Below, piece after piece: positions 1-8,888 of a DNA stretch of 64,000 nt. The stretch is from Weissella cibaria KACC 11862 (lineage in GTDB: Bacteria > Bacillota > Bacilli > Lactobacillales > Lactobacillaceae). The notes beneath the pieces were generated by a model. It was given only the letters and a program-made list of their open reading frames with translations. It ran no database searches and was not told the origin of the DNA. The stretch is from NCBI RefSeq assembly GCF_000193635.1, contig NZ_AEKT01000004.1:1-64000 (forward strand), in the 5' to 3' direction. Made by a program: the position numbers and the translations under genes. How positions within the stretch are numbered: position 1 is the stretch's first letter; each line of letters starts with the position of its first letter.

Positions 1-34
1 CCTTCGCAGCTAAAAATTGCTGCGAAGGTCTTTT
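1..34 (+). terminator. Rho-independent terminator at window edge
   Basis: A 10-bp perfect stem (CCTTCGCAGC / GCTGCGAAGG) with an 8-base loop is followed on the plus strand by TCTTTTTT. It most likely ends a plus-strand gene lying before the window. It could also serve the minus-strand SPFH gene, but the bases that would form that U-tract are outside the window. Confidence 0.75.
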
Positions 35-48
35 TTATTATTATTCGG

Positions 49-948
49 TTAGTCTGATAGCGGCTTAACCGGCTGATCTACTTTATTAGTGCCTAACAGC
101 GCGCCAGCGACCTTTAAATCACCAAGTGCGTCAATGGCCGTATTAGGTACAATAACCGTGTTAGCGGGGCTCTTAGCCACATCACGGAAAGCATCAATAT
201 TTTGGGCAGCCAAATAATTGCCATCAACCTGACTCAGAATCTCATTAGCCTTCTGAATACGATAAGCCTCAGCATCCGCAGCCAAGCGAACCGCTTTCGC
301 ATCGGCTTCAGCGGTTGCAACTAGCGCATCATTCTTAGCTTTCGTCGTGAGTTCAATTGAACGCGCTTCACCTTGCGCTCGTGCAATGGCAGCCTCACGT
401 TCACGGGTTGCATTAATTTGCTTATTCATCGACTCTTGGATTTCAGGTGTTGGTTGAATTGTATCAATGTTAATACGATCCACATTTACCCCATAAGCAT
501 CCGTAATCGACCCCAATTCGCGACTCAAAGCGGCGTTAATTCGCTCTGTCCCGTTCAACACATCGTTCAAATCCATCGTACCAATAATCCCACGTAGATG
601 TGCACGTGATTGCTGAATCATTGACTTCACGGAGTCCGCATTCTCAAATGTAAACTTATATGGATTTGTGACGTGGTAATTCAATGACAGTGAAATGATG
701 ACTTCCGCATTATCCTGCGAAATAACACTTTGTTCACTTAGTCGAATTGGTACCTGGGCAAGATCAACACGATCAACGTGCGTAATGACTGGTACAACGA
801 CATGCAGTCCTGGTTCAATTTGTTTTTGATATTTACCAAGCACAGAAACCATGCCAACCATATTTTGGGGAATAATGCGGACCCCGGTAAATAAAATCAC
901 CCCAATAATTAATACAACGATAATTGCTAAAATACTAAATACTATCAT
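49..948 (-). CDS. SPFH/Band 7 membrane protein (stomatin/QmcA-like)
   Basis: A 299-residue stomatin/prohibitin-family protein, thought to scaffold membrane microdomains and the quality control of membrane proteins. One N-terminal membrane segment (about residues 3-22) is followed by the SPFH domain (about 23-190) and an Ala/Glu-rich coiled coil (about 180-245, with the typical AxAxGEA-like repeats). The ATG at 948 is preferred over the GTG at 951 because AAGGAG lies 9 bases before it. Its start overlaps the end of the upstream small NfeD-type OB gene, so the three are one operon. SPFH proteins commonly pair with NfeD proteins, which fits this context. The exact cellular role is not deducible. 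Confidence 0.85.
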   Translation of the reverse strand: MIVFSILAIIVVLIIGVILFTGVRIIPQNMVGMVSVLGKYQKQIEPGLHVVVPVITHVDRVDLAQVPIRLSEQSVISQDNAEVIISLSLNYHVTNPYKFTFENADSVKSMIQQSRAHLRGIIGTMDLNDVLNGTERINAALSRELGSITDAYGVNVDRINIDTIQPTPEIQESMNKQINATREREAAIARAQGEARSIELTTKAKNDALVATAEADAKAVRLAADAEAYRIQKANEILSQVDGNYLAAQNIDAFRDVAKSPANTVIVPNTAIDALGDLKVAGALLGTNKVDQPVKPLSD

Positions 949-1144
949 CACCCAAGTCTCCTTTTTGAACGATTAATTGGTTACCAACAATGTCTGCCAC
1001 ATAGACCACATCACCAATAGATACTGGTACATCACTCTGAAGTTGATAATAAATACCATTCACTCGTAACATACCGACATCATAATTATCATGATCTAAA
1101 ACAAACGTTTGATGAAGCAACCGCTGATCGAAATTATAACTCAC
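935..1144 (-). CDS. Small NfeD-type OB-fold protein (second of two)
   Basis: A 69-residue protein whose C-terminal half matches the NfeD soluble OB-fold pattern: a strand, then GDVVYVADIVGNQLIVQ, the G-V-V-x(4)-V-x-G-x-x-L-x-V signature. It lacks the membrane helices and protease domain of full-length NfeD. The start is a GTG with GGGGGAC 5 bases upstream. It overlaps the preceding OB gene by 11 bases and the SPFH gene downstream, so translation is probably coupled. Function as an SPFH partner is inferred from context. Confidence 0.6.
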   Translation of the reverse strand: MSYNFDQRLLHQTFVLDHDNYDVGMLRVNGIYYQLQSDVPVSIGDVVYVADIVGNQLIVQKGDLGDDSI

Positions 1145-1349
1145 TATCAGTCCCCCGCGATGGTACTTTTTCCAGAATCAATGTCTCCCCGACAACACGA
1201 GCAACGCGAACTGTATCCCCCATCTGCACCCCATCCAAACAACGGTATTGATAGCTTTGCCCATTAATTGTAATTTTGTTGTTTGTAAAACTACCTGGCG
1301 TTAAATGAATCGTCATTTGAAAAATAATATCATCTAATTGTAATGCCAT
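1134..1349 (-). CDS. Small NfeD-type OB-fold protein (first of two)
   Basis: A 71-residue protein with the same architecture as the following gene. The OB-fold-like tail contains GDTVRVARVVGETLILEK, the NfeD C-terminal signature, and there is no membrane segment. The ATG at 1349 has GGGGG 9 bases upstream; an in-frame ATG earlier would put this purine tract inside the gene. The two small genes look like tandem paralogues feeding the SPFH gene. A TATACT -10 element at 1382-1387 (minus strand) is a plausible promoter but its -35 box is weak. Confidence 0.6.
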   Translation of the reverse strand: MALQLDDIIFQMTIHLTPGSFTNNKITINGQSYQYRCLDGVQMGDTVRVARVVGETLILEKVPSRGTDSEL

Positions 1350-1462
1350 AATATGGTACCCCCATCTCATTTATTACACTCAGTATAGACTTTTTATAAC
1401 GAAAAATAAATAAGGATGCCTTGAACCTGGATAGTAGCACACTATCTAGTCACAAGGACCAC

Positions 1463-1496
1463 AAAAAGCCCTGTTCAGTTTAAGAACAGGGCTTTT
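1463..1496. terminator. Bidirectional terminator hairpin
   Basis: AAAAGCCCTGTTC and GAACAGGGCTTTT form a perfect 13-bp stem around a 7-base loop, with A and T tracts on both sides. On the minus strand it lies just beyond the RNA element that ends the rplQ transcript, so it is a second insulator before the SPFH operon. Confidence 0.8.
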
Positions 1497-1513
1497 GTAA
1501 AATATCTCTAGAC

Positions 1514-1622
1514 ACAAAAAAACCTCACACGTTACCGGTGCGACATCACTGCCATTCAACCTAGACTTGGCTACTGCCATCATCGTAACGGTTTATACCA
1601 TGTAACATGAGAGATTTCATTG
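1514..1622 (-). ncRNA. L17 downstream element-like 3' UTR RNA
   Basis: Immediately after rplQ, the minus strand folds into a long imperfect hairpin. The outer stem pairs 1602-1613 with 1524-1535 (CTCTCATGTTAC against GTAACGTGTGAG, with one G-U and two mismatches). It encloses an ACCG/CGGT helix and a GCCA/TGGC hairpin, and ends with seven U residues. The L17 downstream element is a conserved RNA known from lactic acid bacteria and Listeria that always follows rplQ. Position and terminal U-tract agree, and it also looks able to terminate the alpha operon. Assignment rests on context and folding by eye. Confidence 0.65.
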
Positions 1623-1646
1623 TTTTGTATTAATTAACCAATGAAA

Positions 1647-2033
1647 TTAGTCAACCAATTCCAAGATAACCATTGGTGCAGCGTCTCCACGACGTTGTAC
1701 CGTCTTCAAGATGCGAGTGTAACCACCTGCACGGCCCTCAAAGCGAGGTGCAACATCGTTGAACAAGTGTTGCAAAGCCGTTTCTACCTTGACCTTGTTA
1801 TCTTCAGTCGTTTGTACGTCAGCAACGACGTTACGTACGAAAGCAGCGGCCTTACGGCGTGAAGCCAAGTCACCACGCTTACCCAACGTAATCATCTTTT
1901 CTGCAGTACGGCGAACTTCCTTAGCTCGAGCTTCTGTCGTTTGAATGCGACCGTTGATCAACAAAGCAGTCGTCAAATCACGCAACATAGCCTTACGTTG
2001 TGAGCTAGTACGTCCCAACTTGCGGTATCCCAT
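1647..2033 (-). CDS. rplQ: 50S ribosomal protein L17
   Basis: A 128-residue L17, close to the usual 120-130. It begins [17 protein letters not shown], the conserved N-terminus, and ends in a VILELVD-type tail. It is the last gene of the alpha part of the superoperon, 38 bases after rpoA, as in other Firmicutes. The ATG at 2033 has AAAGGAGG about 5 bases upstream. The mRNA continues into the structured 3' element at 1514-1622. Confidence 0.97.
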   Translation of the reverse strand: MGYRKLGRTSSQRKAMLRDLTTALLINGRIQTTEARAKEVRRTAEKMITLGKRGDLASRRKAAAFVRNVVADVQTTEDNKVKVETALQHLFNDVAPRFEGRAGGYTRILKTVQRRGDAAPMVILELVD

Positions 2034-2071
2034 GAGTATGTCCTCCTTTACTTGGAATTCTATCGTTTAAT

Positions 2072-3016
2072 CTAATCTTCCTTGCGGAACCCTAAACCGA
2101 GCACTGCCAGCTTTTCCTGGATTTCGTCAAGTGATTTCCGACCGAGGTTTCGTACAGACATCATTTGAGTTTCTGTACGCTCCGTCAACTCTTGTACAGA
2201 GTTGATCCCGGCCCTTTTGAGACAATTATAAGAACGAACTGACAAGTCCAACTCTTCAATAGGAGTGTCGGCATGCTTGCTAGTTGGTGCTTCTTCCTTG
2301 TCTACCATCACTTGTGTGTTAACCGCACGTTCTGACAACTCAACGAATGAGTTCAAGTGGTCTGACATGATGCGAGCTGCCAATGAAATAGCTTCAGTAG
2401 CAGTCAATGATCCATCAGTCCAGATGTCCAAAGTCAACTTGTCAAAGTCATCACGGTTACCCACACGCGTGTTCTCAACTTGATAGTTTACGCGTTCGAT
2501 TGGGGTAAAGATTGAATCAATTGCTAGAACGCCAATTGGCATTTCATCATGCAATTCCTTATTCTGGTCCGCAGACACATAACCACGTCCGCGTTCTGCA
2601 GACAAAGTCATGTGCAACGTAGCCCCAGCCGCAACAGTGGCAATGTGAAGGTCCTTGTTCAAAATCTCCACATCACTGTCACCAGCGATGTCGCCGGCCG
2701 TCACAGTAGCGGGACCGGTTACGTTAACTTCGAGCGTCTTCTCTTCATCACTGTCGATGCGCATTGAAACCTTCTTGAGGTTCAAAATGATTTGCGTAAC
2801 GTCTTCAACGACACCTTCGACCGTTGAAAACTCGTGCAAAACGCCATCAATTTGTACTGAATTGATTGCCGCACCAGGCAATGAAGACAACAATACACGG
2901 CGTAGGGAGTTACCCAAAGTAGTTCCGTAACCACGTTCAAGCGGCTCAACCACAAACTTACCGTAATTGCTATCCTCTTCAACCAGCGTAATCTTTGGGT
3001 TTTCGAATTCAAGCAT
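2072..3016 (-). CDS. rpoA: RNA polymerase alpha subunit
   Basis: A 314-residue alpha subunit. The N-terminal dimerisation and assembly domain (about 1-230) carries the conserved [20 protein letters not shown] stretch. The C-terminal domain (about 245-314) has the helix-hairpin-helix that binds UP elements and activators ([28 protein letters not shown]). The ATG at 3016 is chosen because it gives the family N-terminus [10 protein letters not shown] and has GAAAGGGG about 13 bases upstream; the longer in-frame start would add 17 unrelated residues. It lies between rpsK and rplQ. Confidence 0.97.
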   Translation of the reverse strand: MLEFENPKITLVEEDSNYGKFVVEPLERGYGTTLGNSLRRVLLSSLPGAAINSVQIDGVLHEFSTVEGVVEDVTQIILNLKKVSMRIDSDEEKTLEVNVTGPATVTAGDIAGDSDVEILNKDLHIATVAAGATLHMTLSAERGRGYVSADQNKELHDEMPIGVLAIDSIFTPIERVNYQVENTRVGNRDDFDKLTLDIWTDGSLTATEAISLAARIMSDHLNSFVELSERAVNTQVMVDKEEAPTSKHADTPIEELDLSVRSYNCLKRAGINSVQELTERTETQMMSVRNLGRKSLDEIQEKLAVLGLGFRKED

Positions 3017-3067
3017 ACTGTTTGTTACCCCTTTCAAAGCATTGTGTGAACTAGTTGCAACTGGCAA

Positions 3068-3454
3068 TTAGACACGACGACGCTTTGGTGGACGTGAACC
3101 GTTGTGTGGTACTGGAGTAACGTCCTTAATAGACGTAACTTCCAAACCAGCAGCGGCCAACGCACGGATAGCGGCTTCGCGACCTGAACCAGGTCCCTTA
3201 ACAGTGACCTCAACAGTCTTCATGCCGTTTTCCATAGCACCCTTGGCAGCAGCCTCAGCAGCCATTTGCGCAGCAAATGGCGTTGACTTACGGCTACCCT
3301 TAAATCCAAGAGAACCAGCTGATGACCAAGCAACGGCGTTACCTTGAACGTCGGTGATCATCACGATCGTGTTGTTGAACGTTGCGTGGATGTGTGCAAC
3401 ACCTGACTCAATATTCTTCTTTACACGACGCTTACGATTAGTACGACCTGCCAT
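3068..3454 (-). CDS. rpsK: 30S ribosomal protein S11
   Basis: A 128-residue S11 of the platform of the small subunit, with the conserved [15 protein letters not shown] core and the [14 protein letters not shown]-terminus. The ATG at 3454 gives the standard [14 protein letters not shown] start and lies 11 bases from AGGAG. A TTG two codons upstream is closer to the ribosome-binding site (5 bases) but less likely. It is flanked by rpsM and rpoA. Confidence 0.97.
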   Translation of the reverse strand: MAGRTNRKRRVKKNIESGVAHIHATFNNTIVMITDVQGNAVAWSSAGSLGFKGSRKSTPFAAQMAAEAAAKGAMENGMKTVEVTVKGPGSGREAAIRALAAAGLEVTSIKDVTPVPHNGSRPPKRRRV

Positions 3455-3485
3455 AATCAAGTAATCTCCTTTCCTTAAAAATTAA

Positions 3486-3851
3486 TTACTTCTTCTTACC
3501 TGCAATTGCAACAGCTGGGCCCTTACGCGTACGGGCATTGTTCTTCGTGTTTTGACCACGAACAGGCAAGCCCTTACGGTGACGGATACCACGGTATGAT
3601 GCAATTTCTTGCAATGCCTTAATGTTCAATGAGACTTCACGACGCAAGTCACCTTCCACCTTAATACCGTCTACGACGGCACGGATGGCGTCCTCTTGGT
3701 CGGGAGTCAAATCACGAACACGAACGTCTTCAGAAACCTTAGCTTCTTCCAACACCTTCTTGGCAGTTGCGTTACCGATTCCATATACATATGTCAATGC
3801 GATCACGACACGCTTGTCGCGAGGCAAATCAACACCAGCAATACGAGCCAT
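3486..3851 (-). CDS. rpsM: 30S ribosomal protein S13
   Basis: A 121-residue S13 of the 30S head, which contacts the P-site tRNA and L5 bridge. It has the helix-two-turn-helix core ([14 protein letters not shown]) and the basic tail NARTRKGP that reaches to the P site. It is positioned rpmJ-rpsM-rpsK as in other Firmicutes. Confidence 0.97.
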   Translation of the reverse strand: MARIAGVDLPRDKRVVIALTYVYGIGNATAKKVLEEAKVSEDVRVRDLTPDQEDAIRAVVDGIKVEGDLRREVSLNIKALQEIASYRGIRHRKGLPVRGQNTKNNARTRKGPAVAIAGKKK

Positions 3852-3903
3852 TACGATTACCTCCTATACAAAGATTTAATAAGTTTTACGACCAAAATGC
3901 AAA

Positions 3904-4023
3904 TTATGCACCTTGACGTTGCTTGTGCTTAGGGTTTGCAGAGCAAATCACCATCACACGACCGTTACGCTTGATAACCTTGCAGTTATCGCACATAGGC
4001 TTAACAGATGGACGAACCTTCAT
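3904..4023 (-). CDS. rpmJ: 50S ribosomal protein L36
   Basis: A 39-residue gene between infA and rpsM. It begins [11 protein letters not shown] and has the zinc ribbon ligands C11, C14, C27 and H33, followed by the basic KQRQG tail. One extra residue between C27 and the histidine compared with the 37-residue form is usual in lactobacilli. A GGGAGG tract lies about 7 bases before the ATG. Confidence 0.95.
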   Translation of the reverse strand: MKVRPSVKPMCDNCKVIKRNGRVMVICSANPKHKQRQGA

Positions 4024-4057
4024 GGTATTTACCTCCCTTGGATATTTTTATGGTTGA

Positions 4058-4273
4058 CTACTTAAAGCGGTACGTAATACGTCCCTTAGTCAAATCATAT
4101 GGCGACATTTCAACCGTCACACGATCACCAGGCAAAATGCGAATAAAGTTCTTACGAATCTTCCCTGACACGTGAGCTAGAATGGCGGCGCCGTTTTCCA
4201 ATTCAACGGTAAACATGGCATTTGGCAAAGTTTCCTTTACCACACCAGAAATTTCAATAACATCGTTGGCCAC
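4058..4273 (-). CDS. infA: Translation initiation factor IF-1
   Basis: A 71-residue single OB-fold (S1-like) protein that occupies the A site during initiation. The family motifs [35 protein letters not shown] and the [11 protein letters not shown] tail are intact. It starts with GTG, preceded by AAGGAGG at 7 bases. It follows adk after a 92-base gap that contains an internal promoter, so it may begin a sub-operon of infA, rpmJ, rpsM, rpsK, rpoA and rplQ. Confidence 0.96.
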   Translation of the reverse strand: MANDVIEISGVVKETLPNAMFTVELENGAAILAHVSGKIRKNFIRILPGDRVTVEMSPYDLTKGRITYRFK

Positions 4274-4316
4274 GTTGCTGCCTCCTTAGTTGTGACAATG
4301 GAGAACGTAACAAGTT

Positions 4317-4346
4317 ATTATAACATGCTTACTTGTAATTAAACAA
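4317..4346 (-). promoter_or_regulatory. Internal promoter upstream of infA
   Basis: On the minus strand a TTGTTT -35 (4341-4346) is separated by 18 bases from a perfect TATAAT -10 (4317-4322), in one of the widest gaps of the ribosomal superoperon. The start point would be near 4310, giving a leader of about 37 bases before the infA GTG. Confidence 0.5.
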
Positions 4347-4365
4347 TAAAAGCTTCGTTAAATAA

Positions 4366-4935
4366 TTAAGCGTTCTTCAAATTATCAAGTAACGTCTTTA
4401 CATCAGCGAACACTACATCAAGCTCGCGAGCACCATCGATCTTGTTCAAGATACCCTTTTCGGCATAGAACTCAGCGATTGGCTCAGTAAGCTTTCCGTT
4501 AACGTCCAAGCGATTCTTAATCACTTCAGGCGTATCGTCTGCACGGCCACGGGCCATCATACGATCAACCAAAACATCAGTATCAGCTGTGAAGTAAAGA
4601 ACACCGTCCAATGAACGACCGTCCTTTGCCAACATCTCATCCAATGCCTTCGCTTGGTCCAAGTTACGAGGGAATCCATCAAGGATGAATCCAACCTTCG
4701 TATCCTCTTCTGCCAAACGTTCGGCAACGATACCGTTCGTAACTTCGTCAGGGACCAAGTTACCGGCATCCATGAATGACTTTGCCTTCAACCCAAGTTC
4801 AGTTTCGTTAGCCATAGCCGCACGGAACATGTCGCCCGTACTGATGTGCGGCAAGTTGTACTCTTCCACAATCTTGGCAGCTTGGGTACCCTTACCAACA
4901 CCTGGCAAGCCCAATAGCATGATATTCAAACTCAT
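4366..4935 (-). CDS. adk: Adenylate kinase, short-LID form
   Basis: A 189-residue adenylate kinase (ATP + AMP = 2 ADP). The P-loop is GLPGVGKGTQ (about 8-17), the AMP-binding STGDMFR follows at about 32-38, and FILDGFPRN is the conserved core strand. The LID region (RMMARGRADDTPEVIKNRL) is short and has no cysteines, whereas most Firmicute enzymes are about 215 residues with a Cys4 zinc LID. Its ATG overlaps the secY stop (ATGA), so the two are translationally coupled, as usual in the spc operon. Confidence 0.95.
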   Translation of the reverse strand: MSLNIMLLGLPGVGKGTQAAKIVEEYNLPHISTGDMFRAAMANETELGLKAKSFMDAGNLVPDEVTNGIVAERLAEEDTKVGFILDGFPRNLDQAKALDEMLAKDGRSLDGVLYFTADTDVLVDRMMARGRADDTPEVIKNRLDVNGKLTEPIAEFYAEKGILNKIDGARELDVVFADVKTLLDNLKNA

Positions 4936-6239
4936 TTTGCTTCGACTCCTTCTTGAATAAATCCAACATATTGCCGCTTCATCATCAATCCTTCAAGTTG
5001 GCGAATCAGATCAATTGCCACACCAATGACAATCAATACTGATGTTCCTGACATTCCAAGGTTACTATCCAACCCGAAGATGTGTGTTGCTAGGATAGGT
5101 GCCAAAGCAACGAATCCTAGGAACAAAGCGCCGACTACTGACAAACGCATCAGCAGACCTGACAACCACTTCTCAGTGGCGCGGCCAGGCCAGACGCCCA
5201 CGATGTAACTACCTTGCTTTTGTAGGTTCTCAGCAACCTTTTCAGGGTTAACCTGAACAAAGGCATAGAAGAACGTAAACAAGACAATCAACAACGTGTA
5301 TACAATACCACCTTGCATTGTCTGCATTGATAGGTATTGCATCAAAGTGTTGTACCAACCTGCATCCGCAAACTTAGTTGCAAAAGCTTGCAAAATCGTT
5401 TGTGGCGTTACCAGCAATGATGAAGCGAAGATAACAGGGATAACACCCGCAACATTAATCTTCAACGGCAAGTAAGATGAGTTACCTGAACCCGTTGAAC
5501 GACGTGTATATTGCATTGGAATCTTGCGAATCGCTTGGTTAAACCACGTAACAAACGCGATAACCAAGATAAAGATCAACAAGATACCAGCCAAGAATGC
5601 CCACCCACGCGCTGGGTCGTCACCTTGGAGAACGTGTTCCTTGAACAGTTGGTATACACCTGCTGGCACACGCGCAATGATACCAGCAAAAATCAACATT
5701 GAGACACCTTGACCGAGTCCGCGCTCAGTAATCATCTCACCCAACCAAACGGCAAACATTGTTCCCGCAGTTAAGATGAAACCGATCAACAAGTACGTTT
5801 CCAAATTTGGCGTCTCTACCAATTTAACTTGACTCAGTTGATTGAATCCAGCGGTGATTCCAATAGATTGGACAAACGCTAGAACAATGGTCAAATAGCG
5901 GGTCACTTGGTTCAACTTGCGTCGACCAACTTCACCTTGTTTCGACCATTCAACAAATCGTGGCACAATATCCATTTGTAGGAGCTGTACCACGATTTGT
6001 GCAGTAACGTATGGTGAAACTCCCATTGCGAACAATGAGTAGTTTGTAAGACCACCACCGCTAAACATATTCAAAATGCTGCCGAGCCCAGAATTTGCTA
6101 CCTCAGTAAGTGCGGCCGTGTTAATACCCGGCACAGTAATGTAAGCACCCAATCGGTAAACAATCAGAATCCACAAAGTAAAGAACAACTTCTTGCGAAT
6201 GTCCTTTTCCTTCAGTGAATTGAGCACGGTTTTCAGCAT
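4932..6239 (-). CDS. secY: Protein translocase subunit SecY
   Basis: A 435-residue, ten-helix channel subunit of the Sec translocon. The N-terminus (LNSLKEKDIRKKLFFTLWIL), the plug region after TM1 (LNMFSGGGLTNYSLFAMGVSP) and the cytoplasmic loop motifs (RKIPMQYTRR) are all present. It starts one base after the end of rplO (TAATG-type junction) and overlaps adk. This is the usual spc operon location. Confidence 0.97.
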   Translation of the reverse strand: MLKTVLNSLKEKDIRKKLFFTLWILIVYRLGAYITVPGINTAALTEVANSGLGSILNMFSGGGLTNYSLFAMGVSPYVTAQIVVQLLQMDIVPRFVEWSKQGEVGRRKLNQVTRYLTIVLAFVQSIGITAGFNQLSQVKLVETPNLETYLLIGFILTAGTMFAVWLGEMITERGLGQGVSMLIFAGIIARVPAGVYQLFKEHVLQGDDPARGWAFLAGILLIFILVIAFVTWFNQAIRKIPMQYTRRSTGSGNSSYLPLKINVAGVIPVIFASSLLVTPQTILQAFATKFADAGWYNTLMQYLSMQTMQGGIVYTLLIVLFTFFYAFVQVNPEKVAENLQKQGSYIVGVWPGRATEKWLSGLLMRLSVVGALFLGFVALAPILATHIFGLDSNLGMSGTSVLIVIGVAIDLIRQLEGLMMKRQYVGFIQEGVEAK

Positions 6240-6673
6240 TAGATCACCTCAGTCTTACCACCGGCAGCTTCAATAGCCGTAACAGCAGCGGCTGAGAACT
6301 TGTTAGCCTTAACAGTCAATGACTTTTCCAATTGACCGTTTGCCAAGATCTTAATGCCACTCAATTCGTTCTTAACGATACCAGCTTCGACCAACAATGC
6401 TGGTGAAACTTCAGTTCCGTTATCGAATTGGTTCAATACGTCAAGGTTTACAACAGCGTATTCCTTGCGGTTGATGTTCGTGAAACCACGCTTTGGCTTA
6501 CGACGGAACAAAGGCATTTGTCCACCTTCAAAGCCCAAACGTACCTTACCACGAGCCTTTTGACCCTTTTGACCACGTCCAGCAGTCTTACCGTTACCTG
6601 ATGACTCACCACGTCCAACACGGTTGCGGACGTTGCGTGAACCTTCAGCAACTTGGAGTTCATTAAGCTTCAT
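6239..6673 (-). CDS. rplO: 50S ribosomal protein L15
   Basis: A 144-residue L15 with the typical Gly/Arg/Lys-rich extended N-terminal half ([19 protein letters not shown]) and a globular C-terminal domain ending GGKTEVI. It overlaps secY by one base and follows rpmD. Confidence 0.96.
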   Translation of the reverse strand: MKLNELQVAEGSRNVRNRVGRGESSGNGKTAGRGQKGQKARGKVRLGFEGGQMPLFRRKPKRGFTNINRKEYAVVNLDVLNQFDNGTEVSPALLVEAGIVKNELSGIKILANGQLEKSLTVKANKFSAAAVTAIEAAGGKTEVI

Positions 6674-6710
6674 TAGGTTGTACCTCCTTCAAAGCAATCT
6701 ATTTATATGC

Positions 6711-6896
6711 TTACTTAACTACTTCAACAGTAACCAAGTGAGCAATCTTAAACACTGCACCACGCGTTGCTGCGTTGTCAGGCAACACGACTGATGATGA
6801 CACCTTGTTCAAACCAAGGGCCTTAACAATCGCACGTTGCTTTGGCAAACGGTGGGCAGCACTCTTAACAAGAGTAATCTTAACTTGTTCAGCCAT
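6711..6896 (-). CDS. rpmD: 50S ribosomal protein L30
   Basis: A 61-residue L30. It begins [20 protein letters not shown] and has the conserved [16 protein letters not shown] strand-helix. It lies 11 bases after rpsE, in the standard order rpsE-rpmD-rplO. Confidence 0.95.
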   Translation of the reverse strand: MAEQVKITLVKSAAHRLPKQRAIVKALGLNKVSSSVVLPDNAATRGAVFKIAHLVTVEVVK

Positions 6897-6907
6897 TTTC
6901 TGCCTCC

Positions 6908-7411
6908 TTAATCTGCCAAGTGCTCAAGTGAGACCTGACGCAATTCAGCAACTTCTTCAGCGTTCTTCAATGAGTTGATTGCATCGAAAGTTGCGCGCAC
7001 AACGTTAATTGGAGTTGATGATCCCAATGACTTTGCAGTCACGTCGGCAACACCAGCCAATTCCAAAACGGCACGAGCAGCACCACCGGCTGCCACTCCA
7101 GATCCTTCAACGGCTGGCTTAAGCAAGATGCGACCACCGCCAAAGACACCATTTGCAGAGTGAGGAAGGGTCGTACCAACAGTTGGAACTGCAACGATGT
7201 TGCGCTTTGCAGCTTCAACGGCCTTGCGAATAGCTTCAGGCACTTCTTGTGCCTTACCAGTACCAAAACCAACGTGTCCGTTACGGTCACCAACAACTAC
7301 CAAAGCAGCGAAACGCAAGCGGCGTCCACCCTTAACAACCTTGGTAACACGGTTGATGGCAACAACGTTTTCTTCAAGCTCGCCGAGCTTGTTTGCATCG
7401 ATAAAAGCCAT
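6908..7411 (-). CDS. rpsE: 30S ribosomal protein S5
   Basis: A 167-residue S5. The N-terminal double-stranded-RNA-binding domain carries [15 protein letters not shown], the loop where spectinomycin resistance and ribosomal ambiguity mutations map in other bacteria. The C-terminal alpha/beta domain follows, with [19 protein letters not shown]. It precedes rpmD and follows rplR by 19 bases. Confidence 0.97.
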   Translation of the reverse strand: MAFIDANKLGELEENVVAINRVTKVVKGGRRLRFAALVVVGDRNGHVGFGTGKAQEVPEAIRKAVEAAKRNIVAVPTVGTTLPHSANGVFGGGRILLKPAVEGSGVAAGGAARAVLELAGVADVTAKSLGSSTPINVVRATFDAINSLKNAEEVAELRQVSLEHLAD

Positions 7412-7430
7412 GTTAAATTTCCTCCTTCCC

Positions 7431-7787
7431 TTAGAACTTCAAACCAGCTTCACGCGCAGCTTCAGCCAAAGCTTGCACACGACCGTGGTACAAGTAACCA
7501 CCACGGTCAAATACAACAACTTCGATGTTAGCAGCCTTGGCGCGTTCTGCGATCAAAGCTCCAACCTTTGCTGCTTGTTCAGTCTTTGGAGCAGTCTCAA
7601 CTGACTTGTCCAAAGTTGAGGCACTAGCAAGCGTCACACCCGCTACGTCATCAATTAATTGCGCGTAGATGTTCTTGTTAGAACGGTAAACGTTCAAGCG
7701 TGGGCGCTCAGCAGTACCAGAAATCTTTCCACGAACGCGCGTGTGTCGGCGTTGACGCACCTTGTTCTTGTCTGACTTCGTAATCAT
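7431..7787 (-). CDS. rplR: 50S ribosomal protein L18
   Basis: A 118-residue L18 that binds 5S rRNA with L5. The basic N-terminus ([14 protein letters not shown]) and the C-terminal [20 protein letters not shown] motif are intact. A 90-base gap with two hairpins separates it from rplF, much wider than most junctions in this operon. Confidence 0.97.
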   Translation of the reverse strand: MITKSDKNKVRQRRHTRVRGKISGTAERPRLNVYRSNKNIYAQLIDDVAGVTLASASTLDKSVETAPKTEQAAKVGALIAERAKAANIEVVVFDRGGYLYHGRVQALAEAAREAGLKF

Positions 7788-7877
7788 GTTCGTAACCTCT
7801 TTTATATATATTCGAAAGATATACTAACAAGTAAATCCCGAGACGTTGCGCCCGGGCCTTAAGCTATAAGCTTAAGA

Positions 7878-8414
7878 TTACTTACCAGTCTTACCTTCCT
7901 TACGTGCAACGTATTCGTTCTCGTAACGGATACCCTTACCCTTATATGGCTCAGGTGCGCGTACGGCACGGATTTCAGCGGCCAAGTCACCAACAAATTG
8001 CTTGTTGATTCCTTCAACCGTGATCGTAGTTGAATCAGGAACTTCAACGGTCAAACCTTCACGGGCCTCAAACTCAACAGGGTGTGAGTAACCAACGTTC
8101 AAGACAAGCTTGTCGCCTTGCTTAGCAGCACGGTATCCGACACCGACCAACTTCAAAGTCTTCTTGAAGCCATCAGTTACACCTTCAACCATGTTTGCAA
8201 CGTTAGCGCGAGTAGTTCCGTGAAGTGCCTTGATACGTCCTTCATCTGAAGGACGAGTGAACGTTACTTCCGTACCGTCCACAGTGAACTCGATTTGTGA
8301 AGCGACTTCGCGTGAAAGTTCACCCTTAGGTCCCTTAACAGTAACGACGTTACCTTCGCGTGACAATTCAACGCCAGCAGGCAAAGTCAAAACCTTGTTA
8401 CCAATACGACTCAT
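7878..8414 (-). CDS. rplF: 50S ribosomal protein L6
   Basis: A 178-residue L6 with the duplicated alpha/beta fold. It starts [16 protein letters not shown] and ends with [14 protein letters not shown], the signature that binds 23S rRNA near the sarcin-ricin loop. It follows rpsH in the usual order. Confidence 0.97.
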   Translation of the reverse strand: MSRIGNKVLTLPAGVELSREGNVVTVKGPKGELSREVASQIEFTVDGTEVTFTRPSDEGRIKALHGTTRANVANMVEGVTDGFKKTLKLVGVGYRAAKQGDKLVLNVGYSHPVEFEAREGLTVEVPDSTTITVEGINKQFVGDLAAEIRAVRAPEPYKGKGIRYENEYVARKEGKTGK

Positions 8415-8445
8415 CGGTAGACACCTCCTTATTAGATTTTATTTA

Positions 8446-8844
8446 TTACCAGACGTAAGCCAATACCTCGCCACCAATCTTCTTGGCGCGAGCTTCCTTA
8501 TCGGTGATGACACCTTCAGAAGTTGAGATGATAGCGATACCCAAGCCGTTCAAAACCTTAGGTACAGCATCTGCCTTGACGTATGAACGCAATCCTGGCT
8601 TTGAAATACGCTTCAAACCAGTGATAACGCGAGTCTTGTCAGTACCGTACTTAAGGAAGACACGGATGACACCTTGCTTGTCATCTTCAATGTATTCAAC
8701 GTCGCGAACAAAGCCTTCGTTCTTCAAGATCTCGGCGATGTCCTTCTTGATCTTTGATGCAGGAACTTCAACTGAATCGTGGCGAACCATGTTCGCGTTA
8801 CGAATGCGAGTCAAAAAATCTGCAATTGGGTCAGTCATTGACAT
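8446..8844 (-). CDS. rpsH: 30S ribosomal protein S8
   Basis: A 132-residue S8, a primary 16S rRNA-binding protein and the spc-operon repressor in E. coli. The C-terminal signature GGEVLAYVW is present. The ATG at 8844 has AGGAGG 9 bases upstream. It directly follows rplE with only 44 bases between, so the rpsN gene usually found here is missing. Confidence 0.97.
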   Translation of the reverse strand: MSMTDPIADFLTRIRNANMVRHDSVEVPASKIKKDIAEILKNEGFVRDVEYIEDDKQGVIRVFLKYGTDKTRVITGLKRISKPGLRSYVKADAVPKVLNGLGIAIISTSEGVITDKEARAKKIGGEVLAYVW

Positions 8845-8888
8845 TGATGTTTGCCTCCTATTATTAATTACTGTAAATCAGTGAATGA

